A stretch of 64,000 nt of DNA, from positions 6,572,001 through 6,636,000 of the forward strand of contig NZ_CP082301.1 of NCBI RefSeq assembly GCF_019880305.1, in the 5' to 3' direction. Each line of letters begins with the position of its first letter. Position 1 is the first letter of the stretch. This document shows, in pieces, positions 56,604 through 64,000 of this stretch. Source of the stretch: Streptomyces decoyicus. GTDB lineage: Bacteria; Actinomycetota; Actinomycetes; Streptomycetales; Streptomycetaceae. The notes beneath the pieces were generated by a model that saw only the letters and a program-made list of their open reading frames with translations, had not been told where the DNA came from and did no database searches. Made by a program: the position numbers and the translations under genes.

Positions 56604-58661
56604 ATGCCTGAACTGAATCGGCGGCGTTTCCTCCAGATCGCCGGTGCCTCCGCGGGAGTCTCGGCCCTGTCGAGCAGCATCGCCCGTGCCGCGGCCATCC
56701 CCGCCAAGCGACGCTCCGGATCCATCGACGACATCGAGCACGTCGTCGTCCTGATGCAGGAGAATCGTTCCTTCGACCACTACTTCGGCTCGATGAAGGG
56801 CGTGCGCGGCTTCGGTGACCCGCGCCCGCTCGTCCTCGAAAGCGGTAAGTCCGTCTGGCACCAGCCGGACGGCGACAAGGAGGTGCTGCCCTACCACCCG
56901 GACGCCGAAGACCTCGGCATGCAGTTCATCGAGGGCCTCGACCACGACTGGGCGGGCGGCCACAAGGCCTGGAACAACGGCAAGTACGACAGCTGGATAC
57001 CTGCGAAGACGGCCGGGACGATGGCCCACCTGACCCGCGAGGACATCCCGTTCCACTACGCGCTCGCCGACGCGTTCACCGTCTGCGACTCGTACCACTG
57101 CTCGTTCATCGGTGCCACCGACCCCAACCGCTACTACATGTACACGGGCCACGTCGGCAACGACGGCTCGGGCGGCGGCCCGGTCCTCGGCAACGAGGAG
57201 CTCGGCTACAGCTGGACGACGTACCCGGAGCGGCTGGAGAAGGCCGGGATCTCCTGGAAGTTCTACCAGGACATCGGGGACGGCCTGGACGCGAACGGCA
57301 AGTGGGGCTGGATCGAGGACGCCTACCGCGGCAACTACGGCGACAACTCCCTGCTCTTCTTCAACCAGTACCGCAACGCCAAGCCCGGCGACCCCCTCTA
57401 CGACAAGGCCCGCACCGGCACCAACGTCAAGCAGGGCGACGGCTACTTCGACCGGCTCAAGGCCGACGTGAAGGCCGGCAAGCTGCCCCAGGTCTCCTGG
57501 GTCGCCGCCCCCGAGGCCTTCTCCGAGCACCCCAACTGGCCCGCGAACTACGGCGCCTGGTATGTCTCCCAGGTGCTGGACGCGCTCACCTCCAACCCCG
57601 AGGTGTGGAGCAAGACGGCCCTGCTCGTCACCTACGACGAGAACGACGGCTACTTCGACCACGTCCTCCCGCCCTTCCCGCCGGCCTCCGCCGACCAGGG
57701 CCTGTCCACCGTGGACACCTCGCTCGACAGCTTCGGCGGCAACGCCAAGTACGCGGCCGGTCCCTACGGCCTCGGCCAGCGCGTCCCGATGATCGTCGTC
57801 TCTCCCTGGAGCACCGGCGGTTACGTCTGCTCCGAGGTCTTCGACCACACCTCCATCATCCGGTTCCTGGAGCGCCGCTTCGGCGTCCACGAGCCGAACA
57901 TCTCGCCCTGGCGGCGCGCCATCTGCGGCGACCTGACTTCCGCCTTCGACTTCGGCCTGGAGAACACCGAGCCGGCCTCGCTCCCCGCCACCGACGGCTA
58001 CGAGCCGCCGGACAACCAGCGGCACGACAGCTATGTGCCGAAGCCGCCCGCCAACCCCGTGCTGCCCAAGCAGGAGCCCGGATCCCGGCCGTCCCGCCCG
58101 CTGCCGTACGCGCCGTTGGCCGACGGGTCCGCGACCCCCTCCACCGGGCGCTACACCCTCACCTTCAGCGGCGGCGACAAGGCCGGCGCCTGCTTCACCG
58201 TCACCGCGGGCAACCGCACCGACGGCCCCTGGACGTACACCACGGAGGCCGGCAAGAAGATCTCCGACACCTGGAACACCTCCTACTCCAAGGGCGCCTA
58301 CGACCTGTCGGTCTTCGGCCCGAACGGCTTTCTGCGCTCCTTCAAGGGCGACGGCAAGAAGGACGGTCCCGAGGTGACCGCCCGCCACGACGCGACCGCC
58401 GGCCGCCTCGAACTCACCCTGACCAACCACGGCCGCACCGACTGCCACCTCACCGTCACCCACGCCTACGGCGGCGCAGACGAGACCTTCACGGTCCGCG
58501 CCGGTGCCACCGTCAAGAAGGAGGTCGACCTGCGCGCCAGCAAGCGCTGGTACGACCTGTCGGTCACCTCCGACGGCGACAGCACCTTCCTGCGCCGGTT
58601 CGCCGGCCATGTGGAGAACGGCGAGCCGGGTGTGAGCGACCCGGCGATCATCACGGGCTGA
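56604..58661 (+). CDS. Tat-secreted phospholipase C (phosphocholine-specific type)
   Basis: The 685-residue precursor has a twin-arginine signal (NRRRFLQIAGASAGVSALSS) and then an acid-phosphatase/phospholipase C domain: HVVVLMQENRSFDHYFGSMKGVRGFGDP, with ENRSFDH as the metal and nucleophile motif, DPNRYYMYTGH, VTYDENDGYFDH near 360. Two C-terminal DUF756-like beta domains (about 505-590 and 600-685) follow. It hydrolyses phosphatidylcholine or sphingomyelin outside the cell. ATG 56604 follows GAGGTCCCC. It is monocistronic, ended by a strong hairpin. Confidence 0.94.
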   Translation: MPELNRRRFLQIAGASAGVSALSSSIARAAAIPAKRRSGSIDDIEHVVVLMQENRSFDHYFGSMKGVRGFGDPRPLVLESGKSVWHQPDGDKEVLPYHPDAEDLGMQFIEGLDHDWAGGHKAWNNGKYDSWIPAKTAGTMAHLTREDIPFHYALADAFTVCDSYHCSFIGATDPNRYYMYTGHVGNDGSGGGPVLGNEELGYSWTTYPERLEKAGISWKFYQDIGDGLDANGKWGWIEDAYRGNYGDNSLLFFNQYRNAKPGDPLYDKARTGTNVKQGDGYFDRLKADVKAGKLPQVSWVAAPEAFSEHPNWPANYGAWYVSQVLDALTSNPEVWSKTALLVTYDENDGYFDHVLPPFPPASADQGLSTVDTSLDSFGGNAKYAAGPYGLGQRVPMIVVSPWSTGGYVCSEVFDHTSIIRFLERRFGVHEPNISPWRRAICGDLTSAFDFGLENTEPASLPATDGYEPPDNQRHDSYVPKPPANPVLPKQEPGSRPSRPLPYAPLADGSATPSTGRYTLTFSGGDKAGACFTVTAGNRTDGPWTYTTEAGKKISDTWNTSYSKGAYDLSVFGPNGFLRSFKGDGKKDGPEVTARHDATAGRLELTLTNHGRTDCHLTVTHAYGGADETFTVRAGATVKKEVDLRASKRWYDLSVTSDGDSTFLRRFAGHVENGEPGVSDPAIITG

Positions 58662-58697
58662 GCGGGCGGACGACGTCCGTCCGGCTCATCGGCACAG

Positions 58698-58735
58698 CAC
58701 GGGGCACCCGTCGTCGTATCGGCGGGTGCCCCGTG
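58698..58735. terminator. Perfect 13-bp hairpin after phospholipase C
   Basis: CACGGGGCACCCG pairs with CGGGTGCCCCGTG around a 12-base loop, 37 bases past the stop codon. It can end transcription from both the phospholipase and the convergent PucR gene. Confidence 0.75.
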
Positions 58736-58800
58736 GCGTGGGGGCAGCCGGGCCGACTCCCCATGGCCGGCAGGGCGGTGCGCGCTGCACCACCGCTGCA

Positions 58801-58856
58801 CCAAACGGCCAAACGGCCAAACGGCCAAACGGTCGAATGGCCGAACCGTCAGTCGG
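58801..58856 (+). repeat. Octamer CCAAACGG array at 3' end of pucR-type gene
   Basis: Four perfect copies of CCAAACGG are followed by three degenerate octamers (TCGAATGG, CCGAACCG, TCAGTCGG) that run into the last codons and the stop of the minus-strand gene. The decay of the array towards the coding region is clear. Confidence 0.85.
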
Positions 58857-60060
58857 TCAGCCGTAGTTGCAGCCAGCACGAGAGCCGCACATCCGGGTGG
58901 TCGAGGTCGATCCCGAACAGCTCGCGGGCGCGGCGGAGGCGGTACTTGAGAGTGTTGGGGTGCACGGTCAGCCGCCGGGCGGCCTCCCCGGCGTTGCCGG
59001 CCGCGTCCAGCCAGGCCAGGACCGACGCCGCGTAAGCGGTGTGCCGGGTCCGGTCGTGCTCCCGCATGGCCTCGATGCCGGGATGGCGCAGACGGGGCCG
59101 GCGCTCCAGTGCGTCGGCGCAGTGCAGCAGCAGGACCCGGGCGTGTACGTCGCCGAGCGCCGCGACGCCGGGGGCTTTTGGGTCCGCGGTCGTCACCCGG
59201 AGGATGTCGTCCACCTCCGCGCGCAGCGCGGGCAGTTCGGCAGGGTCGTCGGCGGGGCGGCTGACCGCGCAGCGCAACGGGGTCTCCAGGGTGCGGCCGA
59301 GCGAGGCCACGGCCTGTTCGGACAGCCGGCGGGCCTCGGCCTGGCCGGCCCGGGGCAGCAGGGCGTACACCGTGCGGCCGACGGTGGCGACCGCCGCCTC
59401 GGCGTGTACGGTGGCCCAGTGCCGGGCGGCCGCGGCACCCAGCCGGACCGCCTCCGGCCCCGTACGGTCGGGCCCGCCCGCGGCCGGCGCACAGCCGAGG
59501 AGCGTCAGCGGCGACCCCTGCGGCAGACCGAGCTGAAAGCGGATCTCCTGCGCCGTACCGTCGCCGCGCAGCGCCGCACGCAGGGTGTCCTCGCGGGCCC
59601 GCAGATCCAGTTCGGCCGAACTGCGGCGGCGCAGCATGTGCAGCGCGGCGAGCCGCGCACCGTCCAGCAGCGCCCGGTCACCTGCCGCATCGAGCCGGGA
59701 GTCCCCCTCGATCGCCCAGATGGTGCCCAGCGGCAGATCGCCCGCGCGCACGGCGGCCGCGGCGCGCGGCAGTTCCTCGGGAGCGAGGACCGGCAGCCGC
59801 ACGACACCGGGCGCGCCGAGCACCTCGCGGTACTGGCGCTGCTGGGCGGGCTCGTCGGGCACCCGCCGGTCCAGGATGCCGCGGCGGCGCAGCTCATCGA
59901 TGCGCTGGCCCGGCAGGGACGAATACGCCAGCACCCGGTGGTCGAGGTCCTCGATCGCCACCGACCCGCCGATCACCGCGGCAACCGCATTGGCCAGCGC
60001 GAACAGCTCCTCGCTGGTACCGCCGAGGCCGGCCGGGTTTGGCGTATCCGTCAGTTCCAC
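58849..60060 (-). CDS. PucR/CdaR-family transcriptional regulator
   Basis: The 403-residue protein has an N-terminal sensory region (VAAVIGGSVAIEDLDHRVLAYSS, a degenerate GAF-like domain), a middle GGDEF-like region (LEVDDILRV...) and the C-terminal PucR HTH: YAASVLAWLDAAGNAGEAARRLTVHPNTLKYRLRRARELFGIDL (about 345-388). PucR proteins usually govern amino acid, purine or sugar-acid use. GTG start with no ribosome binding site and TAGGGT six bases before, so leaderless. It diverges from lysA, which is the obvious candidate target. Confidence 0.9.
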   Translation of the reverse strand: MELTDTPNPAGLGGTSEELFALANAVAAVIGGSVAIEDLDHRVLAYSSLPGQRIDELRRRGILDRRVPDEPAQQRQYREVLGAPGVVRLPVLAPEELPRAAAAVRAGDLPLGTIWAIEGDSRLDAAGDRALLDGARLAALHMLRRRSSAELDLRAREDTLRAALRGDGTAQEIRFQLGLPQGSPLTLLGCAPAAGGPDRTGPEAVRLGAAAARHWATVHAEAAVATVGRTVYALLPRAGQAEARRLSEQAVASLGRTLETPLRCAVSRPADDPAELPALRAEVDDILRVTTADPKAPGVAALGDVHARVLLLHCADALERRPRLRHPGIEAMREHDRTRHTAYAASVLAWLDAAGNAGEAARRLTVHPNTLKYRLRRARELFGIDLDHPDVRLSCWLQLRLTD

Positions 60061-60066
60061 GCTCGG

Positions 60067-60072
60067 ACCCTA
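60067..60072 (-). promoter_or_regulatory. -10 box TAGGGT of leaderless pucR-type gene
   Basis: On the minus strand, TAGGGT ends six bases before the GTG. This is the same geometry as the other leaderless starts in the window. Confidence 0.55.
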
Positions 60073-60197
60073 GGCGATGGCGCCAACGACGGGGAAGGAA
60101 ATGGGGCCCAGCATGGTGCGGAGCAGATCCGGGGCCGGGGCCCGACGGGCGCACCGCGCGTCCCGGCCCCGGCGCGAGCCCAGCAAGGAGCATTCCC

Positions 60198-61529
60198 ATG
60201 GCCGTCCCGACCACCCCCGCCGCGCCTGCCCCGCCGTCCTCCGACGCCCTGCTCGGGCTCTTCCCGCCCGGCACCACGACGGCACCGGACGGCGGGCTGC
60301 GCATCGGCGGATGCCATGTGGCCGAACTGGCCGCGCGCCACGGCACCCCGGCGCTGCTCATCGACGAGGGCGCTCTGCGGGACCGGGCCGGCCGGTACGC
60401 CGACGGGCTGGCCGCGCGCCGACCGGACTCGATGGTGGCCTTCGCCTCCAAGGCCTTCCCGTGCACCGCCGTCTACCGGCTGCTCGCCGAGGAGGGGCTC
60501 GGCGTCGATGTCGCCAGTGGTGGCGAACTGGCGCTCGCCCTCGCCGCGGGCACCGACCCGGCCAAGGTGATCGTGCACGGCAATGCCAAGTCGGAGAGCT
60601 ACCTCCGGGCGGCCGTGGAGGCCGGTGCGGGCCTTGTCGTCATCGACAACTTCGACGACATCGACCGGCTGGAACACCTCATGGCGGAGGCCCCCGGCCC
60701 CGGCCGCCGCGCGCAGCCCGTCCTGGTCCGGGTCACCCCCGATGTCCGCCCCGACACCCATGAGGCGGTCTCCACCGGCCAGCGCGGCTCGAAGTTCGGA
60801 CTGCTGCTGCCCCAGGCGCGCGAGGCGATCGCCCGGCTGCGCGGCAGCGCCCGGCTGCGCCTGGACGGGCTGCATGTGCACATCGGCTCGCAGATCCTCG
60901 ACACCGAGCCGTTCGTCCGGGCCGTGGCGGCGGTGGCGGAGCTCGGCCGGTTTCCCGTGTACGACCTCGGCGGCGGGCTGGGCGCCCGCTACACGTACGA
61001 CGACCGGCCACCGACCGTCGAGGCCTATCTCGACGCGCTGACCGGCGCGGCCGACGAGCTGCTGCCGGCCGGCGCCCGGGTCATCATCGAGCCGGGCCGT
61101 TCGCTGGTCGCGGAGAGCGGTGTCTCGCTCTACCGCGTGGTGACGGTCAAGCGGTCCGGCGGCGAGACCTTCGTCGCCGTGGACGGCGGGATGGGGGACA
61201 ACCTCGAAGTCTCGCTGTACGGGCAGCGCTTCGAGGCGACCGTGGCCACCCGGGTGCGGGCCCCCGCCGACGGGTCCCCCGGCGAGCGGTGCCGTGTCGT
61301 CGGCCGGCACTGCGAGTCCGGCGATGTGCTGAGCACGGGCGTGCTCCTCCAGGACCCGCGGCCCGGGGACCTGATCGCCGTCCCGGCCACCGGCGCGTAC
61401 ACCTACTCCCTCGCCAACAACTACAACGCGGCCCGCCGTCCACCGGTCGTCTTCTGTCGCGACGGCCGCGCCCGCCCCGTCGTACGACGCGAGACCTACG
61501 CGGACCTGATGCGCCGCGACCTGCCCTGA
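60198..61529 (+). CDS. lysA: Diaminopimelate decarboxylase
   Basis: The 443-residue PLP enzyme (fold type III) has the Schiff-base Lys in VAFASKAFPC (near residue 84), DVASGGELALAL, HVHIGSQI, the phosphate-binding GGGLGARY, IIEPGRSLVAESG, the substrate Cys in HCESGDVL and the C-terminal TGAYTYSLANNYN. It makes lysine from meso-diaminopimelate. Streptomycetes often have a second lysA-like gene besides the one next to thrA/hom; this one is alone with PucR and a permease remnant. Closely related ornithine/arginine decarboxylases cannot be wholly excluded. ATG 60198 follows AAGGAGCATTCCC. Confidence 0.9.
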   Translation: MAVPTTPAAPAPPSSDALLGLFPPGTTTAPDGGLRIGGCHVAELAARHGTPALLIDEGALRDRAGRYADGLAARRPDSMVAFASKAFPCTAVYRLLAEEGLGVDVASGGELALALAAGTDPAKVIVHGNAKSESYLRAAVEAGAGLVVIDNFDDIDRLEHLMAEAPGPGRRAQPVLVRVTPDVRPDTHEAVSTGQRGSKFGLLLPQAREAIARLRGSARLRLDGLHVHIGSQILDTEPFVRAVAAVAELGRFPVYDLGGGLGARYTYDDRPPTVEAYLDALTGAADELLPAGARVIIEPGRSLVAESGVSLYRVVTVKRSGGETFVAVDGGMGDNLEVSLYGQRFEATVATRVRAPADGSPGERCRVVGRHCESGDVLSTGVLLQDPRPGDLIAVPATGAYTYSLANNYNAARRPPVVFCRDGRARPVVRRETYADLMRRDLP

Positions 61530-61583
61530 CGGACTCCCTGACGGACCCCCTGACCCCCTGCCCCTCCCCGGATCGAGGCCCCT

Positions 61584-61780
61584 GTGCGACCCACCGACGT
61601 CCTGCCCGGTCAACCACCCCTCGCCCGACCGGGCCTGCGCCACCAACTCCTGCGCCGCAAACCGCCGGCGGCCTTTCTCACCGAGGCCGAGTCACCGGCC
61701 GGCGGCGGGACTGCGCCGCACCGTGGGCGCCTTCCAGCTGACCATGATCGGTATCGGGGTGGCCATCGGCACCGTTCGCG
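61584..61780 (+). pseudogene. Truncated amino-acid permease remnant
   Basis: GTG 61584 opens a frame giving HQLLRRKPPAAFLTEAE, then, after a shift of frame near 61710, LRRTVGAFQLTMIGIGVAIGT. Together they match the N-terminus of cationic amino acid/APC permeases (RRKP...EAE...LRR(T)LG..QLTMIGIG..IGTGIF). After AIGT the homology stops and the metE 3' end begins shortly. About 400 residues are missing. Its position after lysA suggests that a lysine or basic amino acid transporter once belonged to the operon. Confidence 0.65.
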
Positions 61781-61844
61781 GCTCCGGTGAGCCACGGGCC
61801 GGAGCGGGCACCCCCGCACGGGCGCCGGCCCCGGCCCGCTCCCG

Positions 61845-64000
61845 TCAGGAAGCCGCGCCGGGCAGACCGCCGCGGATCTCGCGGGCCGCGGCGACCAGGT
61901 TCTCCAGGGCGGCGCGCACCTCGGGCCAGCCGCGGGTCTTCAGACCGCAGTCGGGGTTGACCCACAGCCGTTCGGCAGGGATGGCACCGAGCCCCTTGCG
62001 CAACAGTGCCGTTGCCTCGTCCACGCCCGGTACGCGCGGTGAGTGGATGTCATAGACACCGGGGCCCACCTCGCGCGGATAGCCGGCCGTGGCGAGCTCC
62101 CCGGCGACCTGCATATGGGAGCGGGCCGCCTCCAGGCTGATGACATCGGCGTCGAGGTCGTCGATGGCCTGAAGGATGTCGCCGAACTCCGCGTAGCACA
62201 TATGGGTGTGGATCTGGGTGTCCGGGCGGACCCCGCTGGTGGTGAGGCGGAACGCCTCGGTGGCCCAGGCCAGGTACTCCGCGTGGCCGGCGGTGCGCAG
62301 CGGCAGCGTCTCGCGCAGCGCGGGCTCATCGACCTGGATCACCGAACTCCCGGCCGCTTCCAGGTCGTTCACCTCGTCACGCAGGGCGAGCGCCACCTGC
62401 CGGGCGGTGTCACCGAGCGGCTGGTCGTCGCGGACGAAGGACCAGGCGAGCATGGTGACCGGACCGGTGAGCATGCCCTTGACCGGCCGGTCGGTGAGCG
62501 ACTGGGCGTACGTCGTCCAGCGGACCGTCATCGGTTCGGGGCGGGAGATGTCCCCGGCCAGGATCGGCGGGCGGACGTAGCGGGTGCCGTAGGACTGCAC
62601 CCAGCCGTGCCGGGTGGCGAGGTAGCCGGTCAGCTGCTCGGCGAAGTACTGCACCATGTCGTTGCGCTCGGGCTCGCCGTGCACCAGCACATCGATACCG
62701 GCGTTCTCCTGGAAGGCCAGCACCTCGCGGATCTCGGCCGAGATGCGCTCCTCGTACCCCGCGGTGTCGATCCGCCCGGCCCGCAGGTCGGCGCGGGCGG
62801 TGCGCAGTTCGGCGGTCTGCGGGAACGAGCCGATGGTGGTGGTCGGCAGCAGTGGCAGCCCGAGGTGCGCGCGCTGGGCGGCGGCCCGCTCGGCGTACGG
62901 CTGCGAACGGCGGCCGTCGGCGTCGGTGACGGCCGCGGCACGGGCGCGCACCACCGGGTCATGGGTGAGCGCCGAACCCGCCCGGGAGGACAAGTCCGCG
63001 CGGTTGGCGGCGAGTTCGGCCGCGATGGAGCCGGTGCCCTGGGTCAGACCGCGTGCCAGCGTCACGACCTCCGTGGTCTTCTGCCGGGCGAAGGCCAGCC
63101 AGCGGGCGATCTGCGGGTCGATGTCCCGCTCGGCGGCGGCGTCCAGCGGGACGTGCAGCAGCGAGCACGAGGACGAGACGTCGACCCGGTCGGCCAGGCC
63201 GAGGAGCGTCCCCAGTGTGGCCAGCGACTTCTCGAAGTCGTTGATCCACACATTGCGGCCGTTGACGACACCGGCCACCAGCCGCTTGCCGGGCAGCCCG
63301 CCGACCGCCGCCAGATCACCGAGGTTGCCTGCCGCGGCACCGGTGAAGTCCAGCGCCAGTCCGTCGACGGGCGCCTTGGCCAGCACGGGCAGCGCCTCGC
63401 CCAGCCGGTCGAAGTACGAGGCGACCAGCAGCCGCGGGCGGTCGCCGAGCGTGCCGAGATCGCGGTAGGCGCGGGCCGCGGCGTTCAGCACGGCGGGGGA
63501 GCGGTCCTGCACCAGCGCCGGTTCGTCCAGCTGCGCCCAGTCGGCGCCGGCCGCCCGCAGCTCGGCGAGCACCTCGGCGTAGACGGGCAGCAGCCGGTCG
63601 AGCAGCGTCAGCGGGTCGAAACCGGCCGCGACACCGGGCGCGGGCTTGGCCAGCAGAAGATAGGTCACCGGCCCGACGAGGACCGGGCGTGCGGTGAGGC
63701 CGAGACCGAGTGCTTCCGTCAGCTCGGCGACCTGCTTGGTGGAGTCCGCGGCGAAGACCGTGTCGGGACCCAACTCCGGCACCAGGTAGTGGTAGTTGGT
63801 GTCGAACCACTTGGTCATCTCCAGCGGCGCCACGTCCTGGGTGCCGCGGGCCATCGCGAAGTAGCCGTCCAGGGGGTCGGCGGCCACCGCGGCGCGGTGC
63901 CGGGCCGGGATCGCGCCGACCATCACGCTGGTGTCCAGGAGGTGGTCGTAGTACGAGAAGTCGCCGGTCGGCACCTCGTGGACACCGGTCTCGGCGAGCT
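61845..64000 (-). CDS. metE: Cobalamin-independent methionine synthase (partial, cut at window edge)
   Basis: This is the C-terminal 718 or so residues of MetE, with the N-terminus beyond the right edge; the frame is open to base 64000 (AETGVHEVPTGDFSYYDHL). Both barrels are visible. Zinc ligands are in IHTHMCYAEFGD (His and Cys), in the downstream ISLEAARSHM (Glu), and in VNPDCGLKTRGW (Cys). It transfers a methyl group from methyltetrahydrofolate triglutamate to homocysteine. B12-independent isozymes are often shut by a cobalamin riboswitch, but the leader is outside the window. Confidence 0.95.
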   Translation of the reverse strand, partial: LAETGVHEVPTGDFSYYDHLLDTSVMVGAIPARHRAAVAADPLDGYFAMARGTQDVAPLEMTKWFDTNYHYLVPELGPDTVFAADSTKQVAELTEALGLGLTARPVLVGPVTYLLLAKPAPGVAAGFDPLTLLDRLLPVYAEVLAELRAAGADWAQLDEPALVQDRSPAVLNAAARAYRDLGTLGDRPRLLVASYFDRLGEALPVLAKAPVDGLALDFTGAAAGNLGDLAAVGGLPGKRLVAGVVNGRNVWINDFEKSLATLGTLLGLADRVDVSSSCSLLHVPLDAAAERDIDPQIARWLAFARQKTTEVVTLARGLTQGTGSIAAELAANRADLSSRAGSALTHDPVVRARAAAVTDADGRRSQPYAERAAAQRAHLGLPLLPTTTIGSFPQTAELRTARADLRAGRIDTAGYEERISAEIREVLAFQENAGIDVLVHGEPERNDMVQYFAEQLTGYLATRHGWVQSYGTRYVRPPILAGDISRPEPMTVRWTTYAQSLTDRPVKGMLTGPVTMLAWSFVRDDQPLGDTARQVALALRDEVNDLEAAGSSVIQVDEPALRETLPLRTAGHAEYLAWATEAFRLTTSGVRPDTQIHTHMCYAEFGDILQAIDDLDADVISLEAARSHMQVAGELATAGYPREVGPGVYDIHSPRVPGVDEATALLRKGLGAIPAERLWVNPDCGLKTRGWPEVRAALENLVAAAREIRGGLPGAAS

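Noticed and set aside
1..64000. tRNA or rRNA genes, insertion sequences, prophage or att sites
   Set aside because: No cloverleaf, rRNA signature, transposase or integrase was seen on either strand.

Overview
The window is very GC-rich, with strong third-position GC, ATGA/GTGA translational coupling, leaderless promoters and gene families typical of Streptomyces: class F sortase, PucR, LLM/F420 oxidoreductase, LacI-controlled alpha-glucoside uptake, and a sulfite reductase-cys-sulfonate cluster. It reads as a Streptomyces (or close relative) chromosome segment of ordinary metabolism and transport. I see no rRNA, tRNA, CRISPR array, transposase or prophage.

Left end (1-4.5 kb): a decayed area. 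It holds a processive family 2 glycosyltransferase broken by a one-base frameshift, a (CTGGGG)7 tract, a short remnant of a DHA2-type MFS exporter, and a DegT/StrS aminotransferase homologue in which the PLP lysine reads Arg. From 3.5 to 9.6 kb a LacI regulator diverges from a binding protein, two permeases and a GH13 alpha-glucosidase, with two related operator-like sites between them. From 9.7 to 19.1 kb everything is on the minus strand and forms a sulfur-assimilation unit, in transcription order sir, small zinc-ribbon gene, cysH, cysC, cysD, cysN, sulfonate-type ABC transporter (binding protein, ATPase, permease), sirohydrochlorin chelatase. From 19.4 to 29.4 kb there are mostly single genes: GNAT, sortase F, LLM oxidoreductase, GAF regulator, AidB-like acyl-CoA dehydrogenase divergent from a YihY/BrkB membrane protein, an aromatic-acid MFS transporter and a secreted phospholipase A2.

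The centre (29.6-40.7 kb) is a complete 4-hydroxybenzoate/protocatechuate beta-ketoadipate operon: fused pcaIJ, pcaF, pcaH, pcaG, pcaB, pcaL (pcaDC fusion) and pobA. It diverges from an unusual regulator made of two IclR modules in one polypeptide. A perfect 16-bp palindrome lies in the divergent promoter, and a 13/16 copy lies in front of the MFS transporter 4.4 kb away, so that transporter is probably part of the same regulon. The pca genes carry repeat-encoded low-complexity linkers and extensions at many domain and gene boundaries.

Right part: a SpoIIE-type phosphatase (40.7 kb); a probable surface-glycan set of sugar epimerase, glycosyltransferase, DUF2064 protein, methyltransferase and polytopic membrane protein (42.1-47.3 kb), with a convergent pterin dehydratase inside it; MarR and serine-hydrolase genes; a PaoABC-like molybdenum hydroxylase operon (49.9-54.7 kb); a serine-kinase-like ATP-binding protein, a P-loop kinase, a Tat-exported phospholipase C, a PucR regulator divergent from lysA, a truncated amino-acid permease remnant, and metE running off the right edge. 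Several starts (3456-4523, 42099, 45929, 58849-60060) have a TAG(C/G)GT -10 box 6-7 nt before the start codon and so look leaderless.
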